From the IMG/VR virus record IMGVR_UViG_3300050821_018738, positions 1-39,074 of that record: 39,074 bases of DNA; one strand, written 5' to 3'. Below, piece after piece: positions 36,986 to 39,074 of the stretch; the stretch's first letter is position 1; each line of letters opens with the position of its first letter. Origin of the DNA: a virus. Position numbers and translations under genes: made by a program. The notes under the pieces were generated by a model. It did not search any database, had not been told where the DNA came from, and worked only from the letters and a program-made list of their open reading frames with translations.

Positions 36986-38419
36986 CTACCTGGATTGCGG
37001 AAATTGAGCCGTGATCCAGCGTTCCCCGTCCCAGAGCCTTCCAGCCTGGAACAAGATCCCGTCTACGGTGTAATTGTTCTTTTTCCCGCCATTACGCAGA
37101 GTCAGAAATTCTTTCTCGCTGCAGCTCGGCAACTCCACCTCGGCCATGCTCGTACTGAACACGGATGACCCTCCGGTGGCCGAGCTCGACAGCGACGGGC
37201 GGAAAATAGTTTCTTTCGCGATAAGCCGGGAAGCCCACGCATTGGTGTCAGGTTCGTCATTCCTTAAGAATAGCTTCGTCACCAAGTTCCCCAACGCTTG
37301 ATTGACGCCCAGCTTCGCTTGTTCCCCTCCCCCGTAGCTTTTAATGAAGCCCGGTAAATTTTGCGCCAATCGAACATTGCAGATTCCGTGTTTCCGGCAC
37401 GTGCTGAAGAAATTTGCATCGTGATCTGTCGAGAAGAAATTCGATTCGTCGGCGAAGACAAAAACGGGCCGGTCGCATGGAGGATTGTAGACTCGCCTCA
37501 TGGCCGCCCGCATGAAGCTTACCAGCCAGATTAACGCACAATATTGTCCCGCTTCTTCATGCACGGAAACGGGCAGATCAACTATGATTACCTTGCCACC
37601 AAAACAGTCATCGGGCGTTAGGTTGGTCTCGTTTGAGAATAGCGCGGCCATATTTCCGCGGCTGAGCGGGCCGCTGACCAGGCCAGCGTACTCGGCATCT
37701 ATCGGAGCCCGGTTCTTGTCCGCCATGGCAGCTCGGATTTGGAACCAGTAATCGTGAACTTCCGTTAACTCGGGGTGATCCGGATTCTTGGCTAACGCCC
37801 TTCTGAACAGATCGTAAAAGTAGCTGGTCTTCCTCCATTCCAGGTCTATGCCTTGTTCCACCGTCTTGGGTGCGGATTGGAGAAGCCGGCTGATCGCCTT
37901 GAGTGTCAAAGGCTCTTCCGCCAGGAGCAGCAAGCTGAGCGAGGATCTGATGAGAGCCTTTTTTTGAGGCGTGAACCAGGTCAAATCGTTGCCTGTCGGT
38001 GGCGTCCTGTGCGGGCTACAGACGTTCAGCAACAAATTTACGAGGTTATCAATCGCGTCGAGTCCGCTCGCTTCCTGCTTTGATTCGTGGCCCAAGAAAT
38101 TCAGTCGCCACGGCTGGTCGAGGCCGAATATCCGGATGTCCGCTTCCCGGCCGGCGTCCCGCATGCGCTGCACCCAAGTGTGTTTTTCCTCCTTTTCGTA
38201 GCACAAAACCAGCCCACCAAAGCCATGTTCCAAGAGCTTGCGTGAGAAGCCTGCGGCGGGGCCCGAAGTTTTGCCGCTGCCCGTACTACCCAGAATTAAA
38301 AGTCCCTGGTAGGCGTCTTCGAGTGTCCACGGCTTGCCTGAAAAGTTGCAGATCTCCAGGTCAAGAGGCCAGCGGCCGGCGACAGCCTTGGGTTTGCGTT
38401 GCCAGGGAAGAGTGATCAC
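36986..38419 (-). CDS. VirD4/TraG-type coupling-protein ATPase, lacking an N-terminal TM region
   Basis: A 477-residue P-loop ATPase of the type IV coupling protein family, which brings the relaxase-DNA complex to the T4SS. Walker A is GSTGSGKT (44-51), Walker B is FVFADES (320-326; D324, E325), and conserved regions such as VIIVDLPV and NLVTKLFLRN (378-387) follow. The GTG start overlaps the upstream stop (GTGA). The usual two N-terminal TM helices are absent; the upstream junction-spanning gene encodes a one-TM protein, which may supply the membrane anchor. It ends 25 bp from the terminator hairpin. Confidence 0.9.
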   Translation of the reverse strand: MITLPWQRKPKAVAGRWPLDLEICNFSGKPWTLEDAYQGLLILGSTGSGKTSGPAAGFSRKLLEHGFGGLVLCYEKEEKHTWVQRMRDAGREADIRIFGLDQPWRLNFLGHESKQEASGLDAIDNLVNLLLNVCSPHRTPPTGNDLTWFTPQKKALIRSSLSLLLLAEEPLTLKAISRLLQSAPKTVEQGIDLEWRKTSYFYDLFRRALAKNPDHPELTEVHDYWFQIRAAMADKNRAPIDAEYAGLVSGPLSRGNMAALFSNETNLTPDDCFGGKVIIVDLPVSVHEEAGQYCALIWLVSFMRAAMRRVYNPPCDRPVFVFADESNFFSTDHDANFFSTCRKHGICNVRLAQNLPGFIKSYGGGEQAKLGVNQALGNLVTKLFLRNDEPDTNAWASRLIAKETIFRPSLSSSATGGSSVFSTSMAEVELPSCSEKEFLTLRNGGKKNNYTVDGILFQAGRLWDGERWITAQFPQSR

Positions 38420-39074
38420 GGCTTGAGCGGGATCCGGACAGAGTTGTCGGAATACAGTACTGGATAATCGAGTTTGAATGTTCCTCCGCGGACCAAGATT
38501 CCATCCACGGTTTTGCCATCAGCGCGGTCGACGCGCGTCGGTTCAAGGTTGCCCCCACCCGAGCGCAGCACGTTTGTTAAGCTGAGGCTTGAAGATTGTT
38601 TGAGAGCATCCAGCAATCGAGCGTTGGACTGTTGATCCGCCTGCCAGTGGCCAAAGAAATAAGTCAGGACAGCAGCGGCAAGAGCGATCCCAGCGCGTTT
38701 GGCCCACTTCATCAGGGGCCCATCACCGTCTCGGCGCCGGGTCTCATTTTGAAGGGTATGGAGAATATCATTCAAGACAGGCTTTAAATCAGTATCTGGC
38801 TTTGCTTTGCGGATCTCCTCTTGAAGTGCTGCCAGATCCTTCTTTGACGCAACATCGTCACGACCCGGGAGGGCTTTCAGACTGACCGTGATCGCCTCGA
38901 GTTGGGTAGACTTCAAAACACCGTTGGTGGCAGGGACCTTCGTCGCGGGCAACTCTGCCAGAAAAGAGTGCAACTGTTTAGCTTGCGCGACTAGGAACCA
39001 CCAGAGCGGATCGGTCTCCGTCAGCCCGACTTGGGCCGCCGACTGGTAAACCGATCGGCGCCAGACCTCCGGCA
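38416..39074 (-). CDS. One-TM partner of the coupling protein, 237 aa (5' end at 1-152)
   Basis: The whole gene runs from 152 down through the junction to 38416. Residues 1-70 are soluble, and about 90-130 form a charged coiled coil (SKKDLAALQEEIRKAK, LNDILHTLQNETRRR). One TM helix lies at 146-160 (AGIALAAAVLTYFFG), and the C-terminal third looks beta-rich (TVDGILVRGGTFKLDYPVLY). The gene overlaps ParA upstream (ATGA) and the VirD4-type ATPase downstream (GTGA). StbC/TraM-like roles fit the order; serving as anchor for the soluble ATPase is a reasonable inference. Bases 38978-39074 duplicate 1-97. Confidence 0.85.
   Translation of the reverse strand, partial: PEVWRRSVYQSAAQVGLTETDPLWWFLVAQAKQLHSFLAELPATKVPATNGVLKSTQLEAITVSLKALPGRDDVASKKDLAALQEEIRKAKPDTDLKPVLNDILHTLQNETRRRDGDGPLMKWAKRAGIALAAAVLTYFFGHWQADQQSNARLLDALKQSSSLSLTNVLRSGGGNLEPTRVDRADGKTVDGILVRGGTFKLDYPVLYSDNSVRIPLKP
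38978..39074. repeat. Terminal direct repeat, right copy (circular junction)
   Basis: An exact copy of bases 1-97. Removing one copy closes a 38,977-bp circle with the one-TM protein gene intact. It marks the assembly overlap. Confidence 0.97.

Noticed and set aside
38416-38973. A 185-residue protein starting at TTG 38973
   Set aside because: The frame continues through the circular junction to an ATG at 152 with a four-base overlap, giving 237 residues.

Overview
The window is one complete circular replicon. Bases 1-97 are repeated exactly at 38978-39074, and one reading frame runs unbroken across the joined ends, so the unique circle is 38,977 bp. It holds a conjugative plasmid with a MobF relaxase, an oriT-like region, a coupling protein, a VirB-type type IV secretion system (T4SS), an anti-restriction gene and a replication module. 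I see no rRNA, tRNA, CRISPR array or intact insertion sequence. The host is a diderm (Gram-negative-type) bacterium, because the T4SS includes VirB9/VirB10-type core proteins and lipoproteins. The phylum cannot be fixed from sequence alone; the primase/helicase style made me think of Verrucomicrobiota or a similar soil or water lineage, but that is a weak guess.

Layout. (1) About 36.9 kb through the junction to 4.9 kb is the transfer-initiation region. A minus-strand chain (HTH DNA-binding protein, ParA-like ATPase, one-TM protein, VirD4-type ATPase), each gene overlapping the next, diverges from the relaxase-helicase gene, with a repeat-rich oriT-like segment between them. This resembles the stb/trw arrangement of R388 and traKLM of RP4. 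An HNH-AP2 endonuclease gene is coupled to the relaxase. (2) 4.9-6.7 kb is a minus-strand chain of seven small, mostly unrecognised genes, several under 40 codons. It diverges from a small HTH regulator. (3) 7.8-9.0 kb is a candidate replication initiator whose own gene carries iteron-like repeats. (4) 9.07-13.64 kb is a minus-strand operon of unknown purpose: an XRE-type regulator, an ESCO-like zinc-finger acetyltransferase candidate, two further zinc-site proteins and small genes. (5) 13.7-17.9 kb is a plus-strand replication operon: a DNA-binding regulator, an SSB-like protein, an unknown, a primase-polymerase-like protein, a RepA-type helicase and a zinc-site protein. It runs into an iteron array at 17.98-18.35 kb that is the best origin candidate. 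(6) 18.5-22.6 kb is minus strand: an origin-flanking unknown, a FimB/XerD-type short tyrosine recombinase, ArdC and small genes behind a good sigma70 promoter. (7) 22.9-25.8 kb holds small regulators, coiled-coil genes and a large palindrome. (8) 25.9-36.9 kb is the T4SS operon, with VirB2-, B3-, B4-, B5-, B6-, B8-, B9- and B10-like genes in order plus two lipoproteins. No VirB11 or VirB1 was found; a ClpA/B-type AAA+ ATPase sits at the operon end.

How it works together. The relaxase, HTH protein, ParA-like ATPase, membrane partner and VirD4-type ATPase would process DNA at oriT and deliver it to the T4SS. ArdC would protect incoming DNA. The SSB-like, primase-like and helicase proteins would support replication from the iteron region. 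Several regulators appear to be translated from leaderless or nearly leaderless mRNAs, with the start codon 6-7 nt after the -10 box, and most neighbouring genes overlap by 4 bp (ATGA/GTGA), implying strong translational coupling. The parts most worth a second look are the zinc-finger acetyltransferase operon, the Clp-type ATPase in the T4SS, the split coupling protein, and the shared GCCAAAC iteron core in two distant places.
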